A stretch of 64,000 bases of DNA from Streptomyces albofaciens JCM 4342. Lineage in GTDB: Bacteria; Actinomycetota; Actinomycetes; Streptomycetales; Streptomycetaceae. The translations under genes and the position numbers were made by a program. Shown here piece after piece: positions 41,140 through 49,379 of the stretch (position 1 is the first letter of the stretch; the number at the start of each line of letters is the position of its first letter). Where the stretch lies: assembly GCF_008634025.1 (NCBI RefSeq), contig NZ_PDCM01000001.1, forward strand, positions 1,110,501 to 1,174,500, written 5' to 3'. A model generated the notes under the pieces. The model was not told the DNA's origin, did not search any database, and saw nothing but the letters and a program-made list of their open reading frames with translations.

Positions 41140-42348
41140 ATGACCCACCCCGACACCCCTGCCGCGGAGCGCGCCGCGAGCGGCAGCACCACCGTCATCA
41201 CCAACATCGCCAGTCTCGTCACCAACGACCCCTCCCTCGGTGAAGGCCCCCTCGGTCTGCTCCAGGACGCGGCGGTCGTCTTCGACGGCGACCGCGTTGC
41301 CTGGGTCGGTCCGACAAGCAAAGCACCCGCCACTGACAACCGCGTCGACGCCGAGGGCCGCGCGGCGCTCCCCGGCTTCGTCGACTCCCACTCCCACCTG
41401 GTCTTCGGCGGCGACCGCACCGCCGAGTTCAACGCCCGGATGTCCGGCCGCCCGTACTCGGCCGGCGGCATCCGCACCACCGTCGCCGCCACCCGCGCGG
41501 CCGGCGACGCGGACCTGCACGCCAACGTCGCCAAGTACATGGCCGAGGCGCTGCGCCAGGGCACCACGACCCTGGAGACCAAGTCCGGCTACGGCCTCAC
41601 CGTCGAGGACGAGGCCCGCGCCCTGCGCATCGCCGCCGCCCACACCGACGAGGTCACCTTCCTCGGCGCGCACATCGTCTCCCCCGACTACGCCGACGAC
41701 CCCGCGGGCTACGTCGACCTCGTCACCGGCCCCATGCTGGACGCCTGCGCCCCGCACGCCCGCTGGATCGACGTCTTCTGCGAACAGGGCGCCTTCGACG
41801 GCGACCAGGCCCGCGCCATCCTCACCGCGGGCAAGGCCCGGGGCCTGCACCCGCGCGTGCACGCCAACCAGCTCCACCACGGCCCCGGCGTGCAGATCGC
41901 CGTCGAGCTCGACGCCGCCTCCGCCGACCACTGCACCCACCTGGACGCCGCCGACATCGACGCGCTCGCCAACAGTTCGACCGTCGCCACGCTCCTCCCC
42001 GGCGCCGAGTTCTCCACCCGCGCCCAGTGGCCCGACGCGCGCCCCCTGCTCGACGCGGGCGCCACCGTGGCGCTGTCCACCGACTGCAACCCGGGCTCGT
42101 CCTTCACCAGCTCGATGCCCTTCTGCATCGCGCTGGCCGTACGGGACATGAAGATGACCCCCGACGAAGCCGTCTGGTCCGCCACGGCGGGCGGCGCCGC
42201 GGCCCTGCGCCGCACCGACATCGGCCGCCTCACCCCCGGCACCCGCGCCGACCTCACCCTCCTCGACGCCCCCTCCCACGTCCACCTCGCCTACCGCCCG
42301 GGCGTCCCGCTCGTCTCCCGGGTCTGGCGCGGAGGGGAGTGCGTCTGA
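41140..42348 (+). CDS. hutI: imidazolonepropionase
   Basis: The protein has 402 residues; the ATG follows GAAGGAGAG. Amidohydrolase metal motifs are [34 protein letters not shown] and [19 protein letters not shown]. The block [18 protein letters not shown] is diagnostic for HutI. The enzyme hydrolyses 4-imidazolone-5-propanoate to N-formimino-L-glutamate. It is the last gene of the operon. A long inverted repeat follows at 42378. Confidence 0.95.
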   Translation: MTHPDTPAAERAASGSTTVITNIASLVTNDPSLGEGPLGLLQDAAVVFDGDRVAWVGPTSKAPATDNRVDAEGRAALPGFVDSHSHLVFGGDRTAEFNARMSGRPYSAGGIRTTVAATRAAGDADLHANVAKYMAEALRQGTTTLETKSGYGLTVEDEARALRIAAAHTDEVTFLGAHIVSPDYADDPAGYVDLVTGPMLDACAPHARWIDVFCEQGAFDGDQARAILTAGKARGLHPRVHANQLHHGPGVQIAVELDAASADHCTHLDAADIDALANSSTVATLLPGAEFSTRAQWPDARPLLDAGATVALSTDCNPGSSFTSSMPFCIALAVRDMKMTPDEAVWSATAGGAAALRRTDIGRLTPGTRADLTLLDAPSHVHLAYRPGVPLVSRVWRGGECV

Positions 42349-42377
42349 TCACACGGCGACTTCCCCATGTTCAGGTG

Positions 42378-42408
42378 CCGGACATTGCGTAGATCACGTA
42401 ATGTCCGG
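42378..42408. other. 31-base inverted repeat between hutI and a secreted-protein gene
   Basis: CCGGACATTGCGT (42378-42390), a five-base loop, and ACGTAATGTCCGG (42396-42408). All 13 positions pair if one G-U is allowed. There is no T tail. It could be a terminator of the hut operon or a dyad-symmetric operator for the gene at 42510. Confidence 0.65.
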
Positions 42409-42509
42409 GTTCCAATACGAACAACTGTCGCAGTTGCCAGCACAGTTGGCGGAACACCGCGTTCCTCTTGTGTACGACCAGGGCAACTGCGCGGGGGGAA
42501 GGAACCCAC

Positions 42510-42944
42510 ATGAAGTCGACCCGTCTGAAGACCCGCATCGCCGGCACCGCGGCCGCAGTGGCCGTCCTCGGCGGCGCCTCCCTGGCCATGGCGCCGGGCG
42601 CCGCGGCGAAGGCGACTCTTATCTCGATCGAGCGCGCGCAGCTGCGTGGCGACGTGCTGTCCGTGACGGTCAAGTACTCCTGTGACCCCGGCGACTCGTG
42701 GCAGCTGGTCAGCAAGATGACCAAGGTGGACCAGGAGGAGGACGCCAAGTCGCTGGCGACCGCCACCGTCCCGGCCGACAAGATCACCTGTGACTACCAG
42801 GACCGCATCCTCAAGCTGAAGCTCAAGCCGACCCCCGGCTCGCACTTCGTGAAGGGCGACGAGGTGAAGGTCACCGCCAACTACGCGAAGCCGGGCGAGC
42901 AGAACGACGACCACCCCCTCGCGCTGATCACCACGGTGCTGTAA
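42510..42944 (+). CDS. small secreted protein, unknown function
   Basis: The protein has 144 residues and follows GGGGGGAAGGA. The signal peptide MKSTRLKTRIAGTAAAVAVL to GAAA-KATL suggests cleavage around residue 33. The mature 110-residue part looks like a small beta-sandwich. It contains ISIERAQLRGDVLSVTVKYS, CDPGDSWQLVSKMT and KITCDYQDRILKLKLKPTPG, with two cysteines that may pair. The family is not recognised. It resembles single-domain secreted proteins common in streptomycetes. It is monocistronic with a strong terminator. Confidence 0.8.
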   Translation: MKSTRLKTRIAGTAAAVAVLGGASLAMAPGAAAKATLISIERAQLRGDVLSVTVKYSCDPGDSWQLVSKMTKVDQEEDAKSLATATVPADKITCDYQDRILKLKLKPTPGSHFVKGDEVKVTANYAKPGEQNDDHPLALITTVL

Positions 42945-42964
42945 GCCCCACTGAACAAGCGGCC

Positions 42965-42995
42965 GTGCCCCGGGACCCCACCGGTCCCGGGGCAC
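42965..42995. terminator. bidirectional terminator, 13-bp stem
   Basis: GTGCCCCGGGACC (42965-42977) pairs with GGTCCCGGGGCAC (42983-42995), between convergent genes. Confidence 0.9.
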
Positions 42996-43012
42996 GCCCC
43001 TTCACGTCCCCC

Positions 43013-43663
43013 TCACCCCACCATTCCCGCATCCCGCGCACAAAGCGCCGCCTGCACCCGGTTGCCGACCTCCAGCGTCGCGAGGATGCGGCTCACATGG
43101 GCCTTGACCGTGCTCTCGCGCATCGACAGGCCGCCCGCGATCTCCGCGTTCGACGCGCCGTCGGCGAGGAGGGCCAGTACCTCGGTCTCGCGGGGCGTGA
43201 GGCGTTCGATGCGGGAGCGGGCGTGTGGGGTGGTGCGGGTGGTCGTGTGATGGTAACGGTCGATCAGGCGGCGGGCGGCGCCGGGGTGGAGCATGGCCTG
43301 GCCGTCGGCGACGACCCGTACGGCGCGGATGATCTCCGCCGGGTCGCTGTCCTTGAGGAGGAACCCCGAGGCGCCCGCGGTGAGCGCGTCGTAGACGTAC
43401 TGGTCGAGGTCGAAGGTGGTCAGCACCACGACCTCCGGCGGGTCCGGCAGCCCGCGCAGCCGTTCGGTGGCGGCGATGCCGTCCAGGCGCGGCATGCGGA
43501 TGTCCATCAGCGCCACGTCGATCCGGTGGGCACGGGCCAGGTCGACGGCTTCGGCGCCGTCCGCCGCCTCGGCCACGACGGTGATGCCGGGCGCGTCGCC
43601 GAGGATGTCCGTCAGCGCGAGCCGGACCAGGCTGTCGTCGTCGGCGACCAGCATGCGGATCAT
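43013..43663 (-). CDS. NarL/LuxR-family two-component response regulator
   Basis: The protein has 216 residues; GGGAG precedes the ATG. The receiver domain (1-120) has acidic residues DDD (8-10), the phospho-acceptor Asp54 in VALMDIRMP, Thr in VVLTTFD and Lys in LLKDSD. The LuxR-type helix-turn-helix (150-210) contains LTPRETEVLALLADGASNAE and STVKAHVSRILATLEVGNR. It should be activated by the kinase encoded immediately upstream, but that gene is truncated here. The regulator ORF itself is intact. It may therefore be an orphan, or be phosphorylated by other donors. Confidence 0.93.
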   Translation of the reverse strand: MIRMLVADDDSLVRLALTDILGDAPGITVVAEAADGAEAVDLARAHRIDVALMDIRMPRLDGIAATERLRGLPDPPEVVVLTTFDLDQYVYDALTAGASGFLLKDSDPAEIIRAVRVVADGQAMLHPGAARRLIDRYHHTTTRTTPHARSRIERLTPRETEVLALLADGASNAEIAGGLSMRESTVKAHVSRILATLEVGNRVQAALCARDAGMVG

Positions 43664-44020
43664 GTCGCTCCCGTCGTCGGTGCGTCCGGCCCGGAGCGCG
43701 TCGGGAGGGTGGCGGCGATGTGCCAGCCGCCGTCCCGCGTCGGACCGTACTCCAGGGTGCCGCCCAGCGCGGACATCCGTTCGGTCAGGCCGAGCAGGCC
43801 GTAGCCGCCGGCCGGACCGGCCGCCGGAGGATCTGCTTCCGGACGGGGCGCCGCGTTGCGCACCTCGACGGCGGATTCCTGCGGCCCGTGACGCACCGTC
43901 ACCCGCACCGAGGCGCCCGGCGCGTGCTTACGGGCGTTGGTCAGGGCCTCCTGGACGAGCCGGTGGACGGCCAGGCGGCGGCCGGCGGGCAGGCTTCCGC
44001 CGTCGCCCTCGATGTCGGCC
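43660..44020 (-). pseudogene. sensor histidine kinase, C-terminal fragment only
   Basis: The frame overlaps the response regulator by ATGA, the normal layout for a kinase-regulator pair. Only the HATPase end of a NarX-type kinase is recognisable: LPAGRRLAVHRLVQEALTNA (N box) then RKHAPGASVRVTVRH. It ends with GGYGLLGLTERMSALGGTLE (G box) and PTRDGGWHIAATLP. The membrane sensor and the HisKA_3 dimerisation domain with the phospho-histidine are absent. Upstream of about 44020 the same strand is antisense to a methyltransferase-like gene. It cannot work as a kinase by itself. The exact break point (44010-44030) is estimated from where each protein stops looking like its family. Confidence 0.85.
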
Positions 44021-44529
44021 TCGATCTGGCCGTACTGGAAGCAGGCGCGGGCACCGGTCCGGTCACCCGCGCGCTGGCCGGGCTGCTGCGGCCCGCCGAC
44101 CACCTGGACGTGGTCGAGATCAACCCCCGCTTCGTGGAGGCCCTGAACGGCGCGCTGCGCACGGACGCCGCCCTGGCCGCGGCGGCCGACCGGATACGGA
44201 TACTCCCCGGCTCGATCACCGAAGTCCCCCTGGACCGCCGGTACGACGCGGTCGTCTCCGGGCTGCCGTTCACCAACTTCGCGCCGGACGAGGTCCGTAC
44301 GGTCCTGGACCGCTACCTGTCCGTGCTCCGGCCGGGCGGGCACCTCACATACTTCGCCTACCTGGGCACCGCCCCCGCCCGCGCGCTGGTGGCCGGCCGG
44401 TCCGAGGCGGCCCGGCACCGCGCCGTGGCCGGCGTGCTGGCCGAGTACGGCAAGCGGTACGGGCAGGGGCGCAGCACGGTGTGGCGCAATCTGCCACCGG
44501 CGTACGTGCACCACCTGCGCGCCCCGTAA
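44021..44529 (+). pseudogene. phospholipid N-methyltransferase-like gene, 5' truncated
   Basis: About 170 residues remain. The reading starts abruptly at DLAVLEAGAGTGPVTRALAG, the SAM-binding motif I. It continues with HLDVVEINPRFVEALNGAL, AVVSGLPFTNFAPDEVRTVL, VLRPGGHLTYFAYLG and ends WRNLPPAYVHHLR. The S-G-L-P-F block and R-N-L-P-P-A end are characteristic of PmtA-type phosphatidylethanolamine N-methyltransferases. The usual N-terminal part (some tens of residues) and a start with ribosome binding site are missing. Its 5' side abuts the truncated kinase in head-to-head orientation. The reading frame happens to stay open into the kinase DNA, so a fusion product cannot be excluded. Confidence 0.75.
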
Positions 44530-44548
44530 CACCGAGCGCGCTCCTGGA

Positions 44549-44650
44549 GCAGAGTCGAGCGCCCCCCCACACCCAGCGGAGTCGGGCGCCCCACGTACAG
44601 AGGAGTCGAGCGCCCACGCACAGAGGAGTCGTGCGCCCCACCCACACAGC
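44549..44650. repeat. degenerate tandem repeat, about four 23-26-base units
   Basis: Units resemble GGAGTCGAGCGCCCCAC followed by CACAGA. They lie between the methyltransferase fragment and the terminator at 44672. There is no gene in this stretch. Confidence 0.75.
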
Positions 44651-44671
44651 GGCGGCGACCGCACCCGCACA

Positions 44672-44717
44672 GCAGAGGAGGGCCCGTCCCGAGATTCCGG
44701 GGCAGGCCCTCCTCTGC
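44672..44717. terminator. perfect 13-bp hairpin downstream of the sigma factor gene
   Basis: GCAGAGGAGGGCC (44672-44684) pairs with GGCCCTCCTCTGC (44705-44717). Confidence 0.88.
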
Positions 44718-44771
44718 GCGGGCGTCAGCCGGCCTGCCGGGCCGGCCGCGACCGCGGGGTGGTCGTGGGGG

Positions 44772-45779
44772 TCACTCCTCGACCATCAGCCCCTTGCGGA
44801 GCCGTACCAGCGTGCGGGACAGCAGGCGCGAGACGTGCATCTGAGAGATGTTCAGTTCCTCGCCGATCTCCGACTGCGTCATGTTGGCGACGAAGCGGAG
44901 GGAGAGGATCTTGCGGTCGCGCGGCGGCAGCTCGGCGATCAGCGGCTTGAGGGACTCGATGTACTCGATGCCTTCGAGGCCGTGGTCCTCGTAGCCGATG
45001 CGGTCGGCCAGCGCACCCTCGTTGTCGTCCTCCTCCGGCTGGGCGTCCAGCGAGCTGGCGGTGTACGCGTTGCTCGCGGCCATGCCCTCGATGACCTCGT
45101 CATTGGTGATGCCGAGGCGTTCGGCCAGCTCGCTCACCGTGGGGGAGCGGTCCAGCTGCTGCGCCAGCTCGTCGCCGGCCTTGGCCAGGTCCAGGCGCAG
45201 TTCCTGAAGGCGCCTGGGCACCCGTACGGACCAGCTGGTGTCGCGGAAGAAGCGCTTGATCTCGCCGACGATGGTCGGCATGGCGAAGGTCGGGAACTCC
45301 ACGCCCCGGCTGAGCTCGAAGCGGTCTATCGCCTTGATCAGGCCGATGGTGCCGACCTGGACGATGTCCTCCATGGGCTCGCTGCGCGAGCGGAACCGGG
45401 AGGCCGCGAACTTCACGAGCGCGAGATTGAGCTCGACCAGGGTGTTGCGGACGTACGCGAATTCGTGGGTGCCTTCTTCCAGCGATTCCAGGCGCTCGAA
45501 GAGGGTCTTGGACAGGGCCCGCGCGTCCAGCGGCCCCACCTCGTCGTACGGGGGGATCTCGGGCAGCCCGTCGATCTCGGGAATTCCCGCCGCGTCCGAT
45601 TCGGACGGTTCAGATGTGAGGTGCGGGGAACGAGAGTGATGGGACTGGTCGGGCAGGGCGGCCTCGGTCAGGACGGCTTCGGTGAGGGCGGCCTGGGCGA
45701 GGGTGGTCTCTGACAGGGGAGTCGACGACGCGGTCTCCGTGATGTCTTCGGTGCGCAATTCGTCGAGCCGGGGTGACAT
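44772..45779 (-). CDS. SigB/SigF-subfamily RNA polymerase sigma factor
   Basis: The protein has 335 residues from the ATG at 45779, chosen because GGAGG lies five bases upstream; a longer reading is unsupported. An acidic, Ser/Thr-rich N-terminus (1-85) precedes the sigma-70 regions. Region 2 contains YVRNTLVELNLALVKFAASR, IVQVGTIGLIKAIDRFELSR and FPTFAMPTIVGEIKRFFRDT. Region 3 contains DELAQQLDRSPTVSELAERL. Region 4 contains LPPRDRKILSLRFVANMTQS and ISQMHVSRLLSRTLVRLRKG. This is the Streptomyces stress/development group (SigB, SigF, SigI and relatives). The divergent STAS and HATPase genes are probable partner-switch regulators, as described for SigI-ArsI-PrsI. Confidence 0.93.
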   Translation of the reverse strand: MSPRLDELRTEDITETASSTPLSETTLAQAALTEAVLTEAALPDQSHHSRSPHLTSEPSESDAAGIPEIDGLPEIPPYDEVGPLDARALSKTLFERLESLEEGTHEFAYVRNTLVELNLALVKFAASRFRSRSEPMEDIVQVGTIGLIKAIDRFELSRGVEFPTFAMPTIVGEIKRFFRDTSWSVRVPRRLQELRLDLAKAGDELAQQLDRSPTVSELAERLGITNDEVIEGMAASNAYTASSLDAQPEEDDNEGALADRIGYEDHGLEGIEYIESLKPLIAELPPRDRKILSLRFVANMTQSEIGEELNISQMHVSRLLSRTLVRLRKGLMVEE

Positions 45780-46040
45780 GTTGTCCTCCATCGTTCTCGG
45801 CATATGGCTGCCGATGCCTCTACGTGAAGCTGCGGTGTGCGGCGCCTCCAAAGCCGGTCGTTTCGAACGTGTCCTTACTACGCCTACCTGGCTTTGCCGG
45901 AAGATGGCAAGTGCGTGTTGTCCGGGTTCGGCAGTGATTGCGTATTGTTCGGCTACCAGTCGCGCGTATCGAAGGCGTAGTGTTCGGTCAGCGCAGTCGT
46001 AAGCAATCGGACGCCGAGACAGCAAGAGGGGTGCACGCGC

Positions 46041-46409
46041 ATGGACCGCGGGACGGTCGGCAGTGCCAGTCGGGGACGGCTCAATGTCGCTATCCGGCAT
46101 CAAGGTGCCAGCGCGATCGTGACCGTCGCGGGTGAGCTGGACCACCACACCGCGGAGCTGTTGCGCGAATCGCTCGAAGGGTGCGTCGGCGACGGCTTCA
46201 CACGGCTGGTGGTCGACTGCTCACAGCTGGAGTTCATGGACTCCACCGGCCTGAACGTCCTGCTCGGCGCCCGTCTGAAGGCGGAGGCCGAGGGTGGCGG
46301 GGTGCATCTGGCCGGAATGCAGCCGGTGGTGGCGCGGGTCTTCGAGATCACAGGCGCGGACGCGGTGTTCACCGTGCACGACTCCCTCGACAAGGCTCTC
46401 GCCGACTGA
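46041..46409 (+). CDS. STAS-domain anti-sigma factor antagonist
   Basis: The 122-residue protein is nearly all STAS domain: LNVAIRHQGASAIVTVAGEL, then RLVVDCSQLEFMDSTGLNVL with phosphorylatable Ser68 in the D-S-T-G-L motif, then GMQPVVARVFEITGADAVF. It is expected to bind and neutralise a HATPase anti-sigma factor when unphosphorylated. Such a factor is encoded 182 bases downstream. The sigma factor gene is divergent, with 261 bases between. The start codon follows AAGAGGGGTGC. Confidence 0.92.
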   Translation: MDRGTVGSASRGRLNVAIRHQGASAIVTVAGELDHHTAELLRESLEGCVGDGFTRLVVDCSQLEFMDSTGLNVLLGARLKAEAEGGGVHLAGMQPVVARVFEITGADAVFTVHDSLDKALAD

Positions 46410-46590
46410 CGGAAGCGACGGGGGCGGTGCGGTCACGGGGGTTCCCCTCGTGCGCGTTGCCCGCGTCACAACTTCCGTACCCAAGAAGTGGGTGTTCTCA
46501 CGGTCCCGTCGGGCAGGAGACATCTGAATCTGTTGAATCTGTCAGGTAACCGCTATCCGTGAAATGGCGAATCGGTGAGGTGAAGCGCTG

Positions 46591-47088
46591 ATGAGCACCA
46601 CCCGGCCGTACCCGCCGGGCGACCTCGGCCCGGAGCCGGGCAACGCCGGCGCTCCCTCCGCCTCCCCGGCCGTCCCGGCCGGCCAGATCCGCAGGCTGCG
46701 CCTGGCGGGTGTGCAGGGAGCCGTTGCGCGGGCCCGTGACTTCGCCCGGCAGGCCCTCCACGACTGGGGCTGGCTCCCGGCCGCCAGTGCTGACCAGCGG
46801 GCCGCCGCCGAGGACGTCCTGCTCGTGGTATCCGAGCTGGTCACCAACGCCTGCCTGCACGCTGAGGGGCCGGAGGAACTGCGGCTGCGCAGCAACGCCA
46901 AGGTGCTGCGCCTCGAAGTGACCGACCTGGGCGCGGGCTCGCCCGCGCCGCGCACCCCGCACCGGGCGGGGCGGCCCGGCGGGCACGGCATGTTCATCGT
47001 GCAGCGCCTGTGTCTGGACTGGGGGGTCGTCCGCAACCCCGACGGCACGGGCAAGACCGTGTGGGCGGAACTCGCAGCTCCTTCTTAA
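46591..47088 (+). CDS. HATPase-type anti-sigma factor / serine kinase
   Basis: The protein has 165 residues. A disordered Pro/Ala-rich N-terminus (1-33) is followed by a GHKL ATPase domain: LAGVQGAVARARDFARQALH, the N box VSELVTNACLHAEGPEE, the G1 region LEVTDLGAGSPAPR and the G2 box GRPGGHGMFIVQRLCLDWGV. RsbW-like proteins of this kind bind sigma factors and phosphorylate STAS antagonists. The upstream STAS gene and the divergent sigma gene make a complete partner-switch module. A hairpin terminator overlaps its stop codon. Confidence 0.9.
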   Translation: MSTTRPYPPGDLGPEPGNAGAPSASPAVPAGQIRRLRLAGVQGAVARARDFARQALHDWGWLPAASADQRAAAEDVLLVVSELVTNACLHAEGPEELRLRSNAKVLRLEVTDLGAGSPAPRTPHRAGRPGGHGMFIVQRLCLDWGVVRNPDGTGKTVWAELAAPS

Positions 47089-47108
47089 GGGCCCCTGGGC
47101 GGGGCCCT
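47088..47108 (+). terminator. hairpin terminator after the anti-sigma factor gene
   Basis: AGGGCCCC (47088-47095) pairs with GGGGCCCT (47101-47108), starting at the last base of the stop codon. Confidence 0.75.
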
Positions 47109-47441
47109 CGTTCACGCCTGAGGGGCTCCGGGGGCGTATGCGCCAGAGGGCGGCCCGGAGGGCGTGCGGGCGCCCGAGGGGCTACGGCGGCGAGTGGGCT
47201 CAGCGGGATTCTGCGCTCCGCGCACGGCCGTCGCCAGCCCATTGCGCGAGGTCGTGGCTCTGCGTGAGGTACTGGGCGCGTTGCGTGGCGGCCCTCCTGT
47301 GGCCGCTGTTTTCCCGCGCCGTACAGATCCGGCCTGTTCTGTGACTTCCCTCGACAAGGTCCCCGGCGTACCTTGAGCCACCGATCTGATGTGCCGTCAG
47401 TAACATCGGGCGGCGCTCAACCGTGAGAAGGGGAACTCAAG
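47109..47441. other. intergenic region before the surface-protein operon
   Basis: These 333 bases contain no gene I can support. The promoter of the surface operon should lie in 47330-47430. A short GAAGGGG sequence precedes the GTG at 47442. Confidence 0.45.
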
Positions 47442-48245
47442 GTGGCCCGCTTCTACGAACAGCACGCCGCGCGCCCCCGCCGTGCGGCCGGTCTGGCCGC
47501 GGCCGTGGCGCTGACGGCGGGGTCCGCGGTCCTGCTCGCCGCGCCGGCCGCGCGGGCCGACGTCGTGGACGTCAACTACCAGTGCAAGACGCCGATCGGC
47601 AACAAGGGCGCGGTCTCGCCCATCGACATCAGGAGCACCCGCAGCGGCGACGCGTACAAGCTCGTGATGACGTTCCAGAAGGGCGTCTCCTCCAGCCCCG
47701 TCGAACTGGGCGCGGGCGCCATGAAGCCGAGCGCGCTCATCAAGCTGGGCGGCGCCGAGAGCGGCACCGTGCCCGTGTCCGGTCCGCCCAACGACAAGGC
47801 GGTCCCCGCCAACACGCCCATCAAGATCAGTGACCTGAGCGGGACGTACACGCCCAAGCGGAGCGGCAAGGTCACTTTCACGGCTTCCACGCTCACCATC
47901 AAGGCCCTCGGCACGACCACCACCTGCACGCCCGCCAACAACCCGAAGCCGTCGCTCACCCTGGACGTCAAGAGCGCGGGCGGAACGGGCGGTTCCGGCG
48001 GTACGGGCGGCAGCGGCAGCGGTACGGAGGGCGGCGGTACGGGTGGCAGCGGCGCCGGCGGAACGACCGGCGGCTCCGCGAACGGCACCGGAGAGTCGGC
48101 CACGGGCGGATCCGGCGGCGGGCAGCTGCCGCAGACCGGCCCGGCCGACTCCGCCGTCGCCCTCGGCACCCTCGGCGGCACGGTGCTCCTCGCCGGTGCG
48201 GCGGGCGTGCTCTGGCTGACGCGGCGCCACCACAACAGCGTGTAG
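47442..48245 (+). CDS. sortase-anchored surface protein with LPQTG signal
   Basis: The protein has 267 residues and starts at GTG. A long signal peptide (1-39, ending AARA-DVV) precedes one beta-rich domain (about 40-175): NYQCKTPIGNKGAVSPIDIR, VSSSPVELGAGAMKPSALIK, DLSGTYTPKRSGKVTF and ALGTTTTCTPAN. A Gly/Thr/Ser linker follows (about 178-228). The C-terminus is a classical sorting signal: LPQTG, a hydrophobic helix (VALGTLGGTVLLAGAAGVLW) and a basic tail. A sortase should link it to peptidoglycan. The domain is repeated in the protein encoded at 50563. Its function is unknown. Confidence 0.88.
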   Translation: MARFYEQHAARPRRAAGLAAAVALTAGSAVLLAAPAARADVVDVNYQCKTPIGNKGAVSPIDIRSTRSGDAYKLVMTFQKGVSSSPVELGAGAMKPSALIKLGGAESGTVPVSGPPNDKAVPANTPIKISDLSGTYTPKRSGKVTFTASTLTIKALGTTTTCTPANNPKPSLTLDVKSAGGTGGSGGTGGSGSGTEGGGTGGSGAGGTTGGSANGTGESATGGSGGGQLPQTGPADSAVALGTLGGTVLLAGAAGVLWLTRRHHNSV

Positions 48246-48368
48246 GCCCCGCCCGGGTGTCCCCGTCACCACACCGGCACACCCGTGCACCCGTGGCGCA
48301 CCCGTGCACCCATGTCTCGCCTGTGCACTCGCGTACCCGCACCAGCGCACCAGCACCAGGAGCCGCCG

Positions 48369-49379
48369 ATGCCGTTCCGTACCCGCGCGGTGGTCACGGG
48401 TGCCGCCCTGGCGACCGCCGCCGCGCTGCTCGGCCCGGCCGAGGCATACGCCGCACGCAACGACGGCGAGCGCTGGACCGCCGCGCCCGCGCCGGGCGGC
48501 GGCGCCCGGCCGAGCGCACAGGACCGCCCGTACTTCTACCTGGAAGGCGCCCCCGGCACGGTCCTGAAGGACCGCCTCGCGCTCACCAATCCGACCGGCA
48601 GCGCGGTGACGATCCGGGTGGGCGGCGCGCCGGCCGGGCCGGGGCGCTGGATCGTGACGGCGTCGGAGGAAGTACGGGTACCGCCGCGGACCCGGGCGGA
48701 CGTGCCCTTCACCGTGACCGTTCCCGGGGACGCGGACCCGGGTGATCACCCGACCGCCCTCGTCGCCGAGGCGTCCGGCAGGAAGGCCGCGGTTCCGGTG
48801 CACCTGCGGGTGACCGGGCCCGCGCTGGCCGCGCTGAGCGTCGAGGACGTGGCGGTGGAGCGCCGGGGGAGCGCGGCGGTCATCCGGTACGTGCTGGTCA
48901 ACCGCGGCAACACCACGCTCGCGCCGCGCCTCGCCGTCCACGCCGACGGGCTCTTCGGCCCGGCCCTGCGCCGCGCCGCACGCGTACTCCCCGTCACGCT
49001 GCCGCCCGGCCGCCGGCTGCCCCTGACCGAGCCGTGGCCGGACCCGCCCGCGCTGGATTCGGTGGACGTACGGCTGACGGTCACGGCGGCGGGCGGCGCG
49101 CGCGGGACGGCCGTGGCGGCGTACACGGCGGTGCCGTGGGGGGCCGCGGCGCTGCCGCCCGCCGGACTGCTGGCGGGGGCGGCCGTGTGGCGCTTACGAA
49201 GGCGGAGGCGGGTGGGGGATTCCCGAGCGGGTGCCGCGCAGAAGGCGCCTTGCCAGGCGGAGGCCACCCGAGCGAGTGCTCCTCAAGTAGGGGCTTCCCA
49301 AGCGAGTGCCTTCCAGGTGGGGACGTCCCGAGCGAGTGCCCCCCAGGCGGGTCCCTGCCGGGCAGAGGCGGACGCATGA
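48369..49379 (+). CDS. membrane-anchored surface protein, DUF916/WxL-interacting-like, with a TTA codon
   Basis: The protein has 336 residues; the ATG at 48369 has AGGAG before it. A signal peptide (to about residue 30, EAYA-ARN) is followed by two Ig-like beta domains. The first opens YFYLEGAPGTVLKDRLALTN and continues with RIVTASEEV-type strands and VPGDADPGDHPTALVAEASG, which resembles the DUF916 peptidoglycan-binding domain of WxL-interacting proteins. A membrane helix (about 255-273) and a stop-transfer RLRRRRR come next, then a tail with three decapeptide repeats. Codon 276 (49194-49196), just after the membrane helix, is TTA. The stop overlaps the next start (ATGA). Confidence 0.75.
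   Translation: MPFRTRAVVTGAALATAAALLGPAEAYAARNDGERWTAAPAPGGGARPSAQDRPYFYLEGAPGTVLKDRLALTNPTGSAVTIRVGGAPAGPGRWIVTASEEVRVPPRTRADVPFTVTVPGDADPGDHPTALVAEASGRKAAVPVHLRVTGPALAALSVEDVAVERRGSAAVIRYVLVNRGNTTLAPRLAVHADGLFGPALRRAARVLPVTLPPGRRLPLTEPWPDPPALDSVDVRLTVTAAGGARGTAVAAYTAVPWGAAALPPAGLLAGAAVWRLRRRRRVGDSRAGAAQKAPCQAEATRASAPQVGASQASAFQVGTSRASAPQAGPCRAEADA
49267..49356. repeat. three tandem 30-base units at the end of the surface-protein gene
   Basis: Units at 49267-49296, 49297-49326 and 49327-49356 code decapeptides of the form RASAPQVGAS. All keep frame and form part of the cytoplasmic tail of the protein. Confidence 0.8.
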
